64,000 nucleotides of DNA from Anaerobranca californiensis DSM 14826 (GTDB lineage Bacteria; Bacillota; Proteinivoracia; Proteinivoracales; Proteinivoracaceae), in the NCBI RefSeq assembly GCF_900142275.1, contig NZ_FRAI01000005.1, positions 248,001 through 312,000 on the forward strand, in the 5' to 3' direction. The position numbers and the translations under genes were made by a program. Below, piece after piece: positions 51,895 to 61,678 of this stretch (positions within the stretch are counted from its first letter, which is position 1; every line of letters begins with the position of its first letter). The notes beneath the pieces are model-generated. The model was not told the DNA's origin and searched no databases. It worked only from the letters and a program-made list of their open reading frames with translations.

Positions 51895-53018
51895 GAAAAA
51901 TACCCCCTAACCCTTGGTAAAAAATTTAACATTTTAACAAACCTTTTGTACCAAGGTAAAGGCTTTTCATCTACCCCATCACTGGCTACTAAAGGTTGAG
52001 AGTAAATTAATTCTCCAGCATGATAAAATAACATCTCTCCTACTTTTTCACCCTTTTTAATTGGTGCTTTTAAAGGAAAAATTTTTTTATCAGATGATAT
52101 AACTAGTTGTTCTCCTTTTTTTACTGGATAGAAAACATCTTCTTTGCTAATAACTGGTATCTTCTTAACTTTTCCATTTTCAACATCCACCACATCAACA
52201 ACAGTATCCTTTAATATCAATGGAACTAATTGATAATTATCAAATCCCCAATTTAATAATTTCATAGCATTATTAAACCAATCAGGGGAATTTAAAAATA
52301 CTGAAATCAATTCCATTTGGTCTTTTTTACCTACAGCACTTAAGCACCTACCTGCCGGGGTAGTGAATCCAGTTTTAGAAGCTGAAGCATAAGGATAGTA
52401 AAGCAAAAATTTATTATTGGAATACATATCCCTAACTATCCCCTCTTTAGAAACTGACCTATAATATGTTGCAGAAGCAATTTGTCTAAACAAAGGGTTT
52501 TCCATAGCATAAGCTGTAATCAATGACAAATCATAAGCTGTTGTATAATGATTTGGAGCATCTAAACCATGGGGATTGGCAAATGAAGTGTTATATGCTC
52601 CAATCATTTTAGCTTTTCTATTCATTAAATGAAGGAAATGTTCTTCAGATCCTCCTATATAAATAGCTAAAGCTGTAGCTGCATCATTCCCTGATTTAAT
52701 CATTAGTCCATATAATAAATCTATAACCTTTATAGTTTCTCCTTCTTTCAAATACATAGATGAACCTTCAATCCCAGCGGCTTCTTTGGGAATGGTAAAA
52801 TAGTCATCTAGTTTCCCTAATTCTAAGACAACGATTGCTGTCATAATTTTAGTAGTACTAGCCATCGGCAATTTTTCATGTTCATTTTCAGCGGCTAATA
52901 CCTTTTTCGTTTGTCTATCCATTAATATATAGGCTTTTGAATTGTATGCAAAACTTAGTTTGCTATTAACTAAAACAAAAATCAACAATAAAATAAAAGG
53001 AAAAATCTTTTTTTTCAT
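51888..53018 (-). CDS. dacB: Sporulation D-alanyl-D-alanine carboxypeptidase DacB
   Basis: The 376-residue secreted enzyme has a signal peptide (about 1-24), serine motif S-T-T-K, S-G-N in K-S-G-N-D-A-A, K-T-G-F-T and a C-terminal beta domain with a membrane-binding tail. In Bacillus, DacB trims spore cortex peptides in the mother cell. I choose the ATG at 53018 with GGGGAG upstream. The order dacB-spmA-spmB is conserved. Confidence 0.94.
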   Translation of the reverse strand: MKKKIFPFILLLIFVLVNSKLSFAYNSKAYILMDRQTKKVLAAENEHEKLPMASTTKIMTAIVVLELGKLDDYFTIPKEAAGIEGSSMYLKEGETIKVIDLLYGLMIKSGNDAATALAIYIGGSEEHFLHLMNRKAKMIGAYNTSFANPHGLDAPNHYTTAYDLSLITAYAMENPLFRQIASATYYRSVSKEGIVRDMYSNNKFLLYYPYASASKTGFTTPAGRCLSAVGKKDQMELISVFLNSPDWFNNAMKLLNWGFDNYQLVPLILKDTVVDVVDVENGKVKKIPVISKEDVFYPVKKGEQLVISSDKKIFPLKAPIKKGEKVGEMLFYHAGELIYSQPLVASDGVDEKPLPWYKRFVKMLNFLPRVRGYFSW

Positions 53019-53107
53019 CTCTCCTACTCCCCTATTCAAATAAATATATCCTACGCCTTATATAAAATATATTAGTTCAGAAATAGGGGTATGATAAAAT
53101 AAGACAA

Positions 53108-53148
53108 AAAAATTTAGGAGTTGTCATTTGACAACTCCTAAATTTTTT
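53108..53148 (-). terminator. Terminator after ytfJ
   Basis: A perfect stem of about 17 bp (AAATTTAGGAGTTGTCA with its complement) closes over two bases and is followed by T on the minus strand. It separates ytfJ from the dacB operon. Confidence 0.9.
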
Positions 53149-53584
53149 CTAGCTGGGATTGAATTTGATTTAATTGAGCTTCTATTTTTTGTAGTTTCCC
53201 TTCATTACCATTACCATTATCCTTAACCATTCCCTGAACTTTTTCCATTAGCTGAGGTACTGCATCAATTAATCTGTCGTAAATAGCATTATTACTTACT
53301 GGTAACAACCTAACTTGATTATTACCTACTACTAAGAAGCCAACAGGTTGAACTGACACCCCAGCTCCACTACCACCACCAAAGGGCAGTTCTTTGTGTT
53401 CATGATCTCCTACTTCAAATTCTGTACCCCCAGCTGCAAATCCAAATCCCACCCTAGAAACGGGGATAATGACACTGCCATCGGGAGTTTCCACTGCATC
53501 ACCGATTACTGTGTTCACATCAACCATCTCTTTAATACTTTCCATTGCCGTTTTCATTAACCCTTGTATTGGATGTTCTGACAC
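53138..53584 (-). CDS. ytfJ: Sporulation protein YtfJ (GerW)
   Basis: The 148-residue protein starts S-E-H-P-I-Q-G-L-M-K-T-A-M-E and has V-E-T-P-D-G-S-V-I-I-P-V and F-G-G-G-S-G-A-G-V, the YtfJ/GerW signature. GerW is needed for normal germination via L-alanine receptors. The GTG at 53584 gives the usual start; the GTG at 53593 falls inside the AGGAGGT site. The gene overlaps ytfI by 53 bases. Confidence 0.93.
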   Translation of the reverse strand: MSEHPIQGLMKTAMESIKEMVDVNTVIGDAVETPDGSVIIPVSRVGFGFAAGGTEFEVGDHEHKELPFGGGSGAGVSVQPVGFLVVGNNQVRLLPVSNNAIYDRLIDAVPQLMEKVQGMVKDNGNGNEGKLQKIEAQLNQIQSQLEKI

Positions 53585-54245
53585 CTTTACCACCTCCTAA
53601 ACCCGTTGATATTTTATATTTTAAAATCATAGTTAAAAAAAACATACTTGTAATTATAATGTAACCTACCCGAGTCCTAAATATACAATTTAATTCTGTT
53701 TTAAATAAATTTCTATTAAAATCAGGATAAATTTTTACATTGGGTTTACAGTTAAATTTGACTCCTTTATTTAAAACAAAAATTAAACCTGAAATTCCTT
53801 GCCAAATAAAACCATATAATATACCAGTTAATGCAGCATCTTCCACCCCGTATTCCAGCTCTAAATCAAATTTAGTTAACTTAAAACCCCTTTTTGTTAT
53901 CTTTGTAACCTTTGACAATAACTTTAATATTTCATTCTTTTTTTCAATAATATAGTTTAAAAAACTTAAAAATTCACTAATACTAAATTTAAACTGTTTT
54001 TCTTTATCTATTAAAGGTTTTCTATTATCCCTTTCCACCTCTCCCTCTACTTTTAATTGATTTCTTCTTATTATTAATTTTGGGATATCTAAATCAAAAT
54101 GAATCAACCCCCAAAGAAAATGAATTCCTATGTCTAATCTATCGTCTTTTCCCCATTTTTTCCCTTGAATGTTAATTTGTAAAGGACTTAAAAGAATTAT
54201 CAATAAAATTACAGGAATCAAAAACAAAAGCCAATATAAAGACAT
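53532..54245 (-). CDS. YtfI-like DUF2953 membrane-anchored protein
   Basis: The 237-residue protein has an N-terminal membrane anchor (about 3-23), a beta-rich middle with L-E-Y-G-V-E-D-A-A-L-T-G, and a second hydrophobic segment near residue 205. DUF2953 partners ytfJ in many spore formers. Function is unknown. It starts at the ATG 54245 with a GGTGG site, and it follows scpB by about 80 bases. Confidence 0.85.
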   Translation of the reverse strand: MSLYWLLFLIPVILLIILLSPLQINIQGKKWGKDDRLDIGIHFLWGLIHFDLDIPKLIIRRNQLKVEGEVERDNRKPLIDKEKQFKFSISEFLSFLNYIIEKKNEILKLLSKVTKITKRGFKLTKFDLELEYGVEDAALTGILYGFIWQGISGLIFVLNKGVKFNCKPNVKIYPDFNRNLFKTELNCIFRTRVGYIIITSMFFLTMILKYKISTGLGGGKGVRTSNTRVNENGNGKY

Positions 54246-54327
54246 CCTACCACCTTCTCTCAACCCATTTCCATATAGGTTTAGAATGCCCCAATATTGG
54301 CAAAATAAAACATTTTTATTAAATTTA

Positions 54328-54837
54328 TCAAGAAGTTATCTTGGTCAAGTCTTCTAAATTTTTTAAACCAAATTGTTTAAGAAATTCTTCCGTAGTACCA
54401 TAAAGGATAGGACGACCTATTCCTTCTTTTCGTCCAACTTCAGTTATTAACCCCCGATTTAATAAAGTAGCTAAAGCCTTTTCCACCTTTACTCCCCTGA
54501 TATCCTCTATTTCTGCTCGAGTTATAGGTTGTTTATATGCTATAATAGCTAATGTTTCTATTGTAGCTGCTGTTAAATTATTAAATCTTTCTATTCCAAA
54601 CAATTTTTGAATGATTTTGTGATATTGGGGTTTAGTACAAAGCTGAATTCCTCCAGCCACTTCCCTAATCATTAACCCACCAGATTGTTCTTTTTCATTT
54701 TTTAACTCCTCTATAACCTTACTTATTAAAAGGGGAGTAGTATCTAAAACCTCTGCTATTTGAGCTAATGTAAGGGGTTCCCCTGAAGCGAAAAGCAAAG
54801 CTTCAATACAAGATTTTAAACCTCTATTGTCCTCCAT
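54328..54837 (-). CDS. scpB: Segregation and condensation protein ScpB
   Basis: The 169-residue double winged-helix protein has the ScpB start (S-C-I-E-A-L-L-F-A-S-G-E-P-L-T) and I-I-A-Y-K-Q-P-I-T-R-A-E-I-E-D-I-R-G-V, the family hallmark. It binds ScpA in the SMC condensin complex. It overlaps scpA by 14 bases. Confidence 0.96.
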   Translation of the reverse strand: MEDNRGLKSCIEALLFASGEPLTLAQIAEVLDTTPLLISKVIEELKNEKEQSGGLMIREVAGGIQLCTKPQYHKIIQKLFGIERFNNLTAATIETLAIIAYKQPITRAEIEDIRGVKVEKALATLLNRGLITEVGRKEGIGRPILYGTTEEFLKQFGLKNLEDLTKITS

Positions 54838-55567
54838 TAACCTGCTCCTCTCTCCTCAAACTTATTTCAATGTCTCCAAAAGGTTCCCTTTGAAGGACAT
54901 ATATCTTTTTTAGCCTTATAAGTTCTAATAATGCCAAAAATGAAATAACCAAATAGTACTTAGAAGACCAATTCTTCAATAATTCCCCAAAATAAAGTTT
55001 AGGAGAAGTTTTAAGTAGCTCCATAATATACTCCATTTGTTCACCAATAGTGATTTCTTCTTTAACTATTTTGTGTACCTTTTCATCCTTTTCGTTGAGG
55101 ATTTGGGCTTTTTCCATTGCCCTTTGAAAAGCCCGGAAAAGGTGATGTAAAGAAATATTTAAAGGTTTAAATTGTGGTTCAATCTCCGACGGTAAACGGG
55201 TATGATAGTGTTCCCCTTTATCAGCCATCTCTAGCATAACCTGAGCTACTTCTTTATACTTTTTATATTCCAATAACCTCCGCACCAGTTGCTGTCTTGG
55301 ATCTTCAAAAAGATCCCCTTTTTCTCCATTTCCCCTTTTGAAAGGTAAAAGGGTTTTAGTTTTTATCTCTATTAAAGTGGCAGCTACCACTAAAAATTCA
55401 CTGGCCACTTCTAAATCTAACTTTTCCATTTCTTTAATTGCCTTTAAAAAATCTTCAGTTATTTGGGCTAGGGATATTTCGTTAATATCTACTTGTGCTT
55501 TTTCTACTAAATGTAATAACAAATCAAAAGGTCCTTCAAAATTAGCTGTTTTAACATTAAACTCCAA
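54824..55567 (-). CDS. scpA: Segregation and condensation protein ScpA
   Basis: The 247-residue kleisin has the family start (F-E-G-P-F-D-L-L-L-H-L-V-E) and a C-terminal winged helix with F-L-A-L-L-E-L-I-R. It links the SMC heads and recruits ScpB. A TTG start at 55567 follows AAGGAGGGG. It is just downstream of an M50 protease gene. Confidence 0.96.
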   Translation of the reverse strand: MEFNVKTANFEGPFDLLLHLVEKAQVDINEISLAQITEDFLKAIKEMEKLDLEVASEFLVVAATLIEIKTKTLLPFKRGNGEKGDLFEDPRQQLVRRLLEYKKYKEVAQVMLEMADKGEHYHTRLPSEIEPQFKPLNISLHHLFRAFQRAMEKAQILNEKDEKVHKIVKEEITIGEQMEYIMELLKTSPKLYFGELLKNWSSKYYLVISFLALLELIRLKKIYVLQREPFGDIEISLRREEQVNGGQ

Positions 55568-55579
55568 AATTGCCCCTCC

Positions 55580-56230
55580 TTAAAAGAAAAGGTTGATAAT
55601 CCCTAATGTAAATGTGTGTAAAGCTTTTATTATAGAATTAGCCATTGGTGCTAAGATGACTGGCAGTAAACCAGATATTAACAACAGAATCAAAATTAGT
55701 GGGGCATAGGGCTCTATTTGATAATATTTATAGCGATAGTTATAAGGTAAAATGCTGTTTAAAACCTTTGAACCATCTAAAGGTGGAATAGGTAACAAAT
55801 TAAAAAGCATAAAATAAACATTATACAAGATTAAAAATTGGCTTAATGAATAAAGATAACTACTTGCACCACCAAAGAAACCTAGTACTGAAAAATATAA
55901 TAAAAAGGTGCTAATAAAGGCAAAAAGAAGATTTGCTAATGGTCCTGCCAAAGAAACTAAAATAACACCTCTATTTCTGTCTCCTTTAAAATTAAAGGGG
56001 TTAATTGGTACAGGCTTTGCCCAACCGAAACGGACAAAAATTAACATTATAAATCCTAAAGGATCTATATGGTCTAAAGGGTTTAAACTCAAGCGACCCT
56101 CTCGCCTAGGGGTAGGATCCCCTAAAAGATCTGCCACTTTGGCGTGGGCATATTCATGGAAAGTTAACGCTAGCACAATAGCTGGTAAAATCAAGTGTAT
56201 ATTTTTCAAAAAATAGTTAATATCTCTCAT
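55580..56230 (-). CDS. Site-2-protease family (M50) membrane metalloprotease
   Basis: The 216-residue protein has the zinc motif H-E-Y-A-H in T-F-H-E-Y-A-H-A and the second site N-L-L-P-I-P-P-L-D-G-S, with about five membrane segments. It is the compact YwhC/SpoIVFB-like form without a PDZ domain. Substrates are unknown. It overlaps the giant nucleotidyltransferase gene by 14 bases and precedes scpA. Confidence 0.9.
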   Translation of the reverse strand: MRDINYFLKNIHLILPAIVLALTFHEYAHAKVADLLGDPTPRREGRLSLNPLDHIDPLGFIMLIFVRFGWAKPVPINPFNFKGDRNRGVILVSLAGPLANLLFAFISTFLLYFSVLGFFGGASSYLYSLSQFLILYNVYFMLFNLLPIPPLDGSKVLNSILPYNYRYKYYQIEPYAPLILILLLISGLLPVILAPMANSIIKALHTFTLGIINLFF

Positions 56231-58877
56231 CTGTCATTACACCATCCTTTAATTTAGGAAGATAGTGGGATTTCACCCAAATAATTTCCTCTTCCTTGTT
56301 AGATATATTGCCATCTAATTTTTCTTTCCTTAGATTTTCCATAATTTCCGAAAAAATCGGTCCAGGTTTAAAACCTAATTCTAGTAAATCTTCTCCTTTA
56401 GTTTCAATGGAAACTTTAGACAATTCCTCTAAGTATAAAAAAACCCTCCTTTTAACTAAATTACTTCCCGATATAGCAGTTAAAGGAATTAAGCTATCAT
56501 GGGAAAAATCACCTAAAATCTCCACTAATTCAGAAGGAGAATAAAACTTAGGATTTCTAAGCTTTTCTAAAGCCCCTTTGTATTCTTCAAAAAAATACAT
56601 CAAATCATCATAAAGATTTTTTTCTAAATTCATTCCCTTTAAAAATTTGATTCTAATATGTTCTCTACAATGGGATAAAATAACCCTTAGATAAACTAGA
56701 AAAGGTTCATCTATAGAAATTCCTTTAACTTGACATATTTCCATCAAATTATTGACAGTTTCCATCTCCTTTAAAAGCCTATCTTTATCCTCTATTTCAC
56801 CAAAAATTTTATCTATTATCCCTAAATCCATAGCCCTTTTGAAACTAGTTAATCCTGTTTTCTCTGATAGCATTAATTTTAATTCATCTGCCATTCTACC
56901 AACTTTAACTTCTTCCAACATGTTATTGTTGATGGCATTTTCCATAAAGGCTAATGTTTGTTCTTCAATTTTAAAGCCATACCTGGCTTCAAAACGAATA
57001 GCCCTTAATATTCTAGTGGGGTCTTCCACAAAACTCAAGTTATACAATACCCTAATTATGCCATCTTCTAAATCCTTTTTGCCGTTAAAGAAATCTAAAA
57101 AATCTCCAAAAACAGGACTGTTTAGTTTAAACCCAAGGGTATTTATTGTAAAATCCCTCCGGTATAAATCATGTTTGATAGTAGTTTCCTCTACTTCAGG
57201 TAGTGCTGCAGGGAAAGGATAAAACTCCATCCTAGCTGTAGCAAAATCTATTTTACTACCATCTTTTAATGTCAAAGTAGCAGTACCAAAATTAGGATAA
57301 GTTTTTAAATTCCCTCCAATGTATTTAACTAACTTTTCTGCAAAACTAATGGCATTTTCTTCTACCACAATATCGATATCTAAATTCTCCACACCTAACA
57401 ATAGATCCCTGACAAAACCTCCAATGGCATAGGCTTTATACCCTTCTTTTTGTGCCTTTTGTCCGATCAATAATAATAATCCTTGAACTTTTTTAGGTAG
57501 GCGGCTGTTAATTAAATTTGTTAAATTACCATTTATCTGAGCAACATTATATTCACCAGGACTATATAAAGGTTTATGCCACCTTGGGAGTTCTTCACCA
57601 TGGATAAGTTTTAAAATATCTGTCCTAGTTATTATACCTATAATATTATCATTATCATCAACTACCGGTACTCTACCAATATCCTTCTGAATTAAAGCCC
57701 TCTGAATTTCTGAGATGCTGGTATTTTCCTTTACTTTAACAATATTTCTAGACATAAAACCTTTTACCGGGCTGTGTCCTAACTTGTGATGAATAGCTTT
57801 GTCCACATCCCTTCTTGATATAATACCTACCAATTTCCCTTCCTCCACTACCGGAAAACCAGTATGGCCATATCTCAACATTAAACGATTAGCTTCTTCT
57901 ATAGTAACAGTTGAGGGTATAGTTTTAACAGGTTTAGTCATAATATCCCTAGCTAGTAATGGTGAGGGTAATAGATGGAGGTTTTCCTTTAATAAATTAA
58001 CTACTTCATCAACACTTTTTCCTTTAATAGTGACAGCTGCCGCCATTTTATGGCCATTTCCCCCTAATTTCTGAATACATTCTAGTATAGAGACTTCTGT
58101 TTTTAAACTTCGTCCTACTACATGGACCCTGTCTACCATGTAGACAACGGAAAAAATGGCATCTACATTATCGATATTCCCCAACTTTTTAGTTATTTCG
58201 CCGATCCCTCCGATGAAATCATCAAAATATGCAGTGGTGATGGCTATATTCCAATTATTTACCTTTAAATGCTCAATATTATCCATCAATTTATTTAAAA
58301 GTTCCCTTTGGCCTTGGTTTAATGGTTTAGATATGTATTCCCCCACTAAAGATAATTTAGCTCCCTGTTGGAGAAGATAACTTACAGCATTAACATCCCT
58401 GACGGTGGTAGATGGATAAGTAAGACTTCCGGTATCTTCATAAATACCTAAAGCTAAGACAGTGGCTTCAAAGGGAGTTATTTTAATCTCCCTTTCCTTC
58501 ATAGCTTCAACTAAAATAGTTACCGTAGCTCCTACTTGGGCAAATACCCCTTTAATGTGGGGCATTAGTTCTTCATTAACTGGATGGTGATCATAAATTA
58601 TCACTTGAATATTTTCATTACTAAGTAAAGGACCTAGACTTCCTAACCTCTTACTTGATGAAGTGTCAACTATAATTAACCTTTTAATTTTTTCTGGGTT
58701 AATTTTAGATAATTCCATTACATCAAAGGAATCTTTATGTAATGAATAAAATTCCTTGACATTTTTGTTTAACTTTCCAGGGAAAACCATTTTTGCTCCT
58801 GGATATAACTTGGTACAGGCAACCATAGATGCAAAACCATCAAAATCAGTATTTGTGTGAGTGATAATAATATCCAC
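56217..58877 (-). CDS. DHH phosphoesterase-CBS-CBS-tRNA nucleotidyltransferase fusion
   Basis: The 886-residue protein has four modules: DHH/DHHA1 phosphoesterase (D-F-D-G 11-14, D-H-H-P near 95, G-G-N-G-H-K near 275), two CBS domains (about 310-430), a class II nucleotidyltransferase head (G-G-F-V-R-D and D-I-D-I, near 485-500; R-R-D-F-T-I-N; E-D-P-T-R-I-L-R-A) and a C-terminal helical tail. Such fusions are known A-adding or CCA-adding enzymes in some bacteria. It may share CCA repair with the separate HD-type enzyme at 18.9 kb. A GTG start follows GGGGAGGGG. Confidence 0.92.
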   Translation of the reverse strand: MDIIITHTNTDFDGFASMVACTKLYPGAKMVFPGKLNKNVKEFYSLHKDSFDVMELSKINPEKIKRLIIVDTSSSKRLGSLGPLLSNENIQVIIYDHHPVNEELMPHIKGVFAQVGATVTILVEAMKEREIKITPFEATVLALGIYEDTGSLTYPSTTVRDVNAVSYLLQQGAKLSLVGEYISKPLNQGQRELLNKLMDNIEHLKVNNWNIAITTAYFDDFIGGIGEITKKLGNIDNVDAIFSVVYMVDRVHVVGRSLKTEVSILECIQKLGGNGHKMAAAVTIKGKSVDEVVNLLKENLHLLPSPLLARDIMTKPVKTIPSTVTIEEANRLMLRYGHTGFPVVEEGKLVGIISRRDVDKAIHHKLGHSPVKGFMSRNIVKVKENTSISEIQRALIQKDIGRVPVVDDNDNIIGIITRTDILKLIHGEELPRWHKPLYSPGEYNVAQINGNLTNLINSRLPKKVQGLLLLIGQKAQKEGYKAYAIGGFVRDLLLGVENLDIDIVVEENAISFAEKLVKYIGGNLKTYPNFGTATLTLKDGSKIDFATARMEFYPFPAALPEVEETTIKHDLYRRDFTINTLGFKLNSPVFGDFLDFFNGKKDLEDGIIRVLYNLSFVEDPTRILRAIRFEARYGFKIEEQTLAFMENAINNNMLEEVKVGRMADELKLMLSEKTGLTSFKRAMDLGIIDKIFGEIEDKDRLLKEMETVNNLMEICQVKGISIDEPFLVYLRVILSHCREHIRIKFLKGMNLEKNLYDDLMYFFEEYKGALEKLRNPKFYSPSELVEILGDFSHDSLIPLTAISGSNLVKRRVFLYLEELSKVSIETKGEDLLELGFKPGPIFSEIMENLRKEKLDGNISNKEEEIIWVKSHYLPKLKDGVMTDERY

Positions 58878-58952
58878 CGAAAAGCCCCTCCCCTACATCC
58901 TGTCCTATTCATAAAATTATAACATAAAAATACCTTTTTCTACAAGGAAGGG

Positions 58953-58984
58953 AAAAGGGTTTCTTCTAACAAGAAACCCTTTTT
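58953..58984 (-). terminator. Terminator after iadA
   Basis: AAAAGGGTTTCTT pairs with AAGAAACCCTTTT over a five-base loop, with T on both flanks, between iadA and the fusion nucleotidyltransferase gene. Confidence 0.88.
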
Positions 58985-58988
58985 TAGA

Positions 58989-60158
58989 TTATTCAAATGT
59001 TCCTTTAACCTTTACTACCTTTTTCTCTACCATAATCTTTCCTAAAGCTATAACAGTATCTATTTCTAAAGTATCTTTATCTAATAACACTAAATCAGCA
59101 TCAAAATTTTCTTTTACAAATCCTTTATATTTAAGTTTTAATATTTTTGCAGGATTTGATGTTATTACTTTTATTGCATCTTCTAAAGGAATACCTTCTT
59201 CTAAAATAGCTTCCCTAACCGCCTTATAAAGGCTAGTTACTTTACCTATTCCTAACCCTTTAAATTCACCCCTTTCATTAAAAATCGGCAAACTCCCTTG
59301 TCCATCTGAACTAAAAGCTATGTTTTCGATTTTTACCCCTCTAGCCAACATTTCCTTTAACCCTTTACTACATTTTACTTCTCCTTCTTGTAAAAACTTT
59401 TCAGTAGTAGATGTGGTAAAATCAACATACCCACCCTTTAAAGCATATTCAATTCCCTTTTTAAATAAATAAGAATTTCTATTGATATGGGTAGGTAAAA
59501 ATTGCCCAATAGGTATTTCCGTTTCACTAGCTATTTTTTCTAAAAATTCAATGGTCCTGTCTCCATCCCCTAAATGGATGTTTAATATACCGGCTTTCCC
59601 CGATAAAATTCCTCCTAATCTGGTAGATGCTACAAGTTTAATAAATTCCTCTAAAGTTGGTTGGGATGATCTATGATCAGAAAGTGCTACTTCTCCAACG
59701 CCAATAACCTTATCAACAATAATCAAATCATCCTCTACCTTGCCTGTTATCGTCTTTACTGGAAGGTGATAAGAACCTGTGTATATATAAGTAGTTATAC
59801 CCTCTTCCTCCAAACCCTTTGCTTTAGCTAATAAATTTAACATACTTCTTGTAGTTCCATCGGTACCTAAACAACCAACTACCGTTGTAATACCACCAAT
59901 GACAATATGGGATAATTGTATTTCAGGAGTCCTGGTTTTAAAACCACCTTCTCCTCCCCCTCCCGCTATGTGAACATGGGAGTCAATAAAACCAGGGACG
60001 ATAATTTTATCGGTAGCATCAATAACCTCTACCTCTAGTTTCCCTGAAATAGTAATTTCATCCTCAATATATGCAATTTTATCATTGGCAATTAAAATAT
60101 CTTTCTTACCAAAGTACTCTGGTTGGTATAATTCGCCATTTTTAATTAATTTTAACAT
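58989..60158 (-). CDS. iadA: Isoaspartyl dipeptidase (beta-aspartyl peptidase)
   Basis: The 389-residue amidohydrolase has H-V-H-I-A-G-G-G-G-E-G-G near residue 62, a carboxylated-Lys region, metal ligands around T-H-I-N-R-N and H-L-G-D, and S-D-G-Q-G-S-L near the end, matching IadA. It hydrolyses beta-linked aspartyl dipeptides formed by protein ageing or from cyanophycin-type polymers. The ATG at 60158 fits AAGGGTG. It follows a YfcC-type transporter gene controlled from a sigma-54 promoter. Confidence 0.92.
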   Translation of the reverse strand: MLKLIKNGELYQPEYFGKKDILIANDKIAYIEDEITISGKLEVEVIDATDKIIVPGFIDSHVHIAGGGGEGGFKTRTPEIQLSHIVIGGITTVVGCLGTDGTTRSMLNLLAKAKGLEEEGITTYIYTGSYHLPVKTITGKVEDDLIIVDKVIGVGEVALSDHRSSQPTLEEFIKLVASTRLGGILSGKAGILNIHLGDGDRTIEFLEKIASETEIPIGQFLPTHINRNSYLFKKGIEYALKGGYVDFTTSTTEKFLQEGEVKCSKGLKEMLARGVKIENIAFSSDGQGSLPIFNERGEFKGLGIGKVTSLYKAVREAILEEGIPLEDAIKVITSNPAKILKLKYKGFVKENFDADLVLLDKDTLEIDTVIALGKIMVEKKVVKVKGTFE

Positions 60159-60198
60159 ACCATTCACCCTTTTCCTAATATAAATTAACTTTACAAAT

Positions 60199-60225
60199 AT
60201 AATCCCCAGTTCATCTGGGGATTAT
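60199..60225 (-). terminator. Hairpin between yfcC-like gene and iadA
   Basis: ATAATCCCCAG pairs perfectly with CTGGGGATTAT over five bases. The following tract on the minus strand is only weakly T-rich, so it is probably a partial terminator or an RNA-stabilising stem inside the operon. Confidence 0.55.
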
Positions 60226-60244
60226 CTATTTATTTAGTAAATTT

Positions 60245-61642
60245 TTACCCAAGATTTATTAAAGAAGCAATTACTAAAAATACTGCCCCAGCACCAATGT
60301 TCATTAAAATCCATGGTGTTACCCATTTAAACCATTTTTCATAAGGAATTCTAGCAATAGCTAAATAACTCATCAATACTGCAGAAGTAGGAATTATAGA
60401 ATTAGTTATTCCATCTCCTAACTGATAAGCTATTACTGCAGTTTGTCTAGTAACCCCTACCAAATCTGCCAATGGGGCCATAATTGGCATTGTAGTAGCT
60501 GCCTGACCACTTCCTGAAGGAATAAAGAAGTTAAGAATAATTTGTACAAAGTACATTAACAGAGCTGCAAATACACTTGGCAAAGAAGATATTCCTATAG
60601 CTAGACTATGAATTATCGTATCTATTATTTGCCCCTGTTCCATGACCACTAAAATTGCTCTAGCAACTCCTACAACTAAAGCTCCAAAGGCTATACTCTT
60701 AGCTCCTTCCACAAAATTAGACGCAGATTTACTTGGAGAAATCCCTCCAATTAAGCTACTAAAAATACCCATCATCAAAAATATTGATGCTAATTCTTGA
60801 ATATACCAATCATATTTTCTAATACCTATTATAATTAAAACAAACCCAACTAAAAGAACCAAATAAACTAAAAGATGTCTAACAGTAAATGTAGGTAAAT
60901 TTTCTAAATTTAGTTCTTTATCTTCTTTTTCTTCTAAATCTGCAACAATACTAAAACTAGGATTTCTTTTAACTTTTAGAGCATAGGAAATAACATACCA
61001 AGAAGTTATAATTAAAAATACTATAAACATTATCAATCTAAAAATAAATCCTGAATATAAAGGTACTTCCGCTATAGCTTGAGCTACCCCTACAGTAAAA
61101 GGGTTAGCAAATCCTGCAGAAAAACCTGCCGCTGCCCCTAAGGCTATCATCCCAGTCCCTACAATTGCATCGTAACCTAACGCCCTTGCTAAAGCTATCC
61201 CAATTGGGACAAATACGATAATTTCTTCAGACATACCTATAGTAGAACCACCTAAGGCAAAGATAAAGGCCATTATAGGAATGATTAATATTCCTTTGTC
61301 CTTTACTTTCAGAGCCAGTCTTCCTATTCCTGCATCAATAGCCCCTGTCCCTTGAATCATTGCAAAAGCTCCACCTACAATGAAAATAAAGAAAATAATA
61401 CTACTCGCCCCTTGCATACCTCTATGGATAGCAGAAAATAAATGGGGTTCTTCAAAAGAAAAGAATTTAACGGGGTTCTGTTCTACATATTGGAAAGAGT
61501 CAGGATCTACAACAACTCTGTTACTTTTGGGATCTTGAACCCTTTCATAAACCCCAGCCGGAACTAAATAAGTTCCTAAGAAAGCTACAAGTACTACTAT
61601 GAAAATAATTACATAAGTGTGGGGAACTTTAAAATTTTTCAT
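60245..61642 (-). CDS. YfcC-family membrane transporter
   Basis: The 465-residue protein has about 12 membrane segments and the family sequences P-H-T-Y-V-I-I-F near the start, G-G-S-T-I-G-M-S-E-E near residue 130, and I-P-S-G-S-G-Q-A-A-T-T-M-P near 365. YfcC and arginine-ornithine antiporter relatives carry basic amino acids or peptides. Its position before iadA suggests uptake of dipeptides or their products. The start is served by AAGGAGG, and a sigma-54 promoter lies 38 bases upstream. Confidence 0.87.
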   Translation of the reverse strand: MKNFKVPHTYVIIFIVVLVAFLGTYLVPAGVYERVQDPKSNRVVVDPDSFQYVEQNPVKFFSFEEPHLFSAIHRGMQGASSIIFFIFIVGGAFAMIQGTGAIDAGIGRLALKVKDKGILIIPIMAFIFALGGSTIGMSEEIIVFVPIGIALARALGYDAIVGTGMIALGAAAGFSAGFANPFTVGVAQAIAEVPLYSGFIFRLIMFIVFLIITSWYVISYALKVKRNPSFSIVADLEEKEDKELNLENLPTFTVRHLLVYLVLLVGFVLIIIGIRKYDWYIQELASIFLMMGIFSSLIGGISPSKSASNFVEGAKSIAFGALVVGVARAILVVMEQGQIIDTIIHSLAIGISSLPSVFAALLMYFVQIILNFFIPSGSGQAATTMPIMAPLADLVGVTRQTAVIAYQLGDGITNSIIPTSAVLMSYLAIARIPYEKWFKWVTPWILMNIGAGAVFLVIASLINLG

Positions 61643-61678
61643 AAAAACAACCTCCTTATTTTTATTTATTTAAAATAA

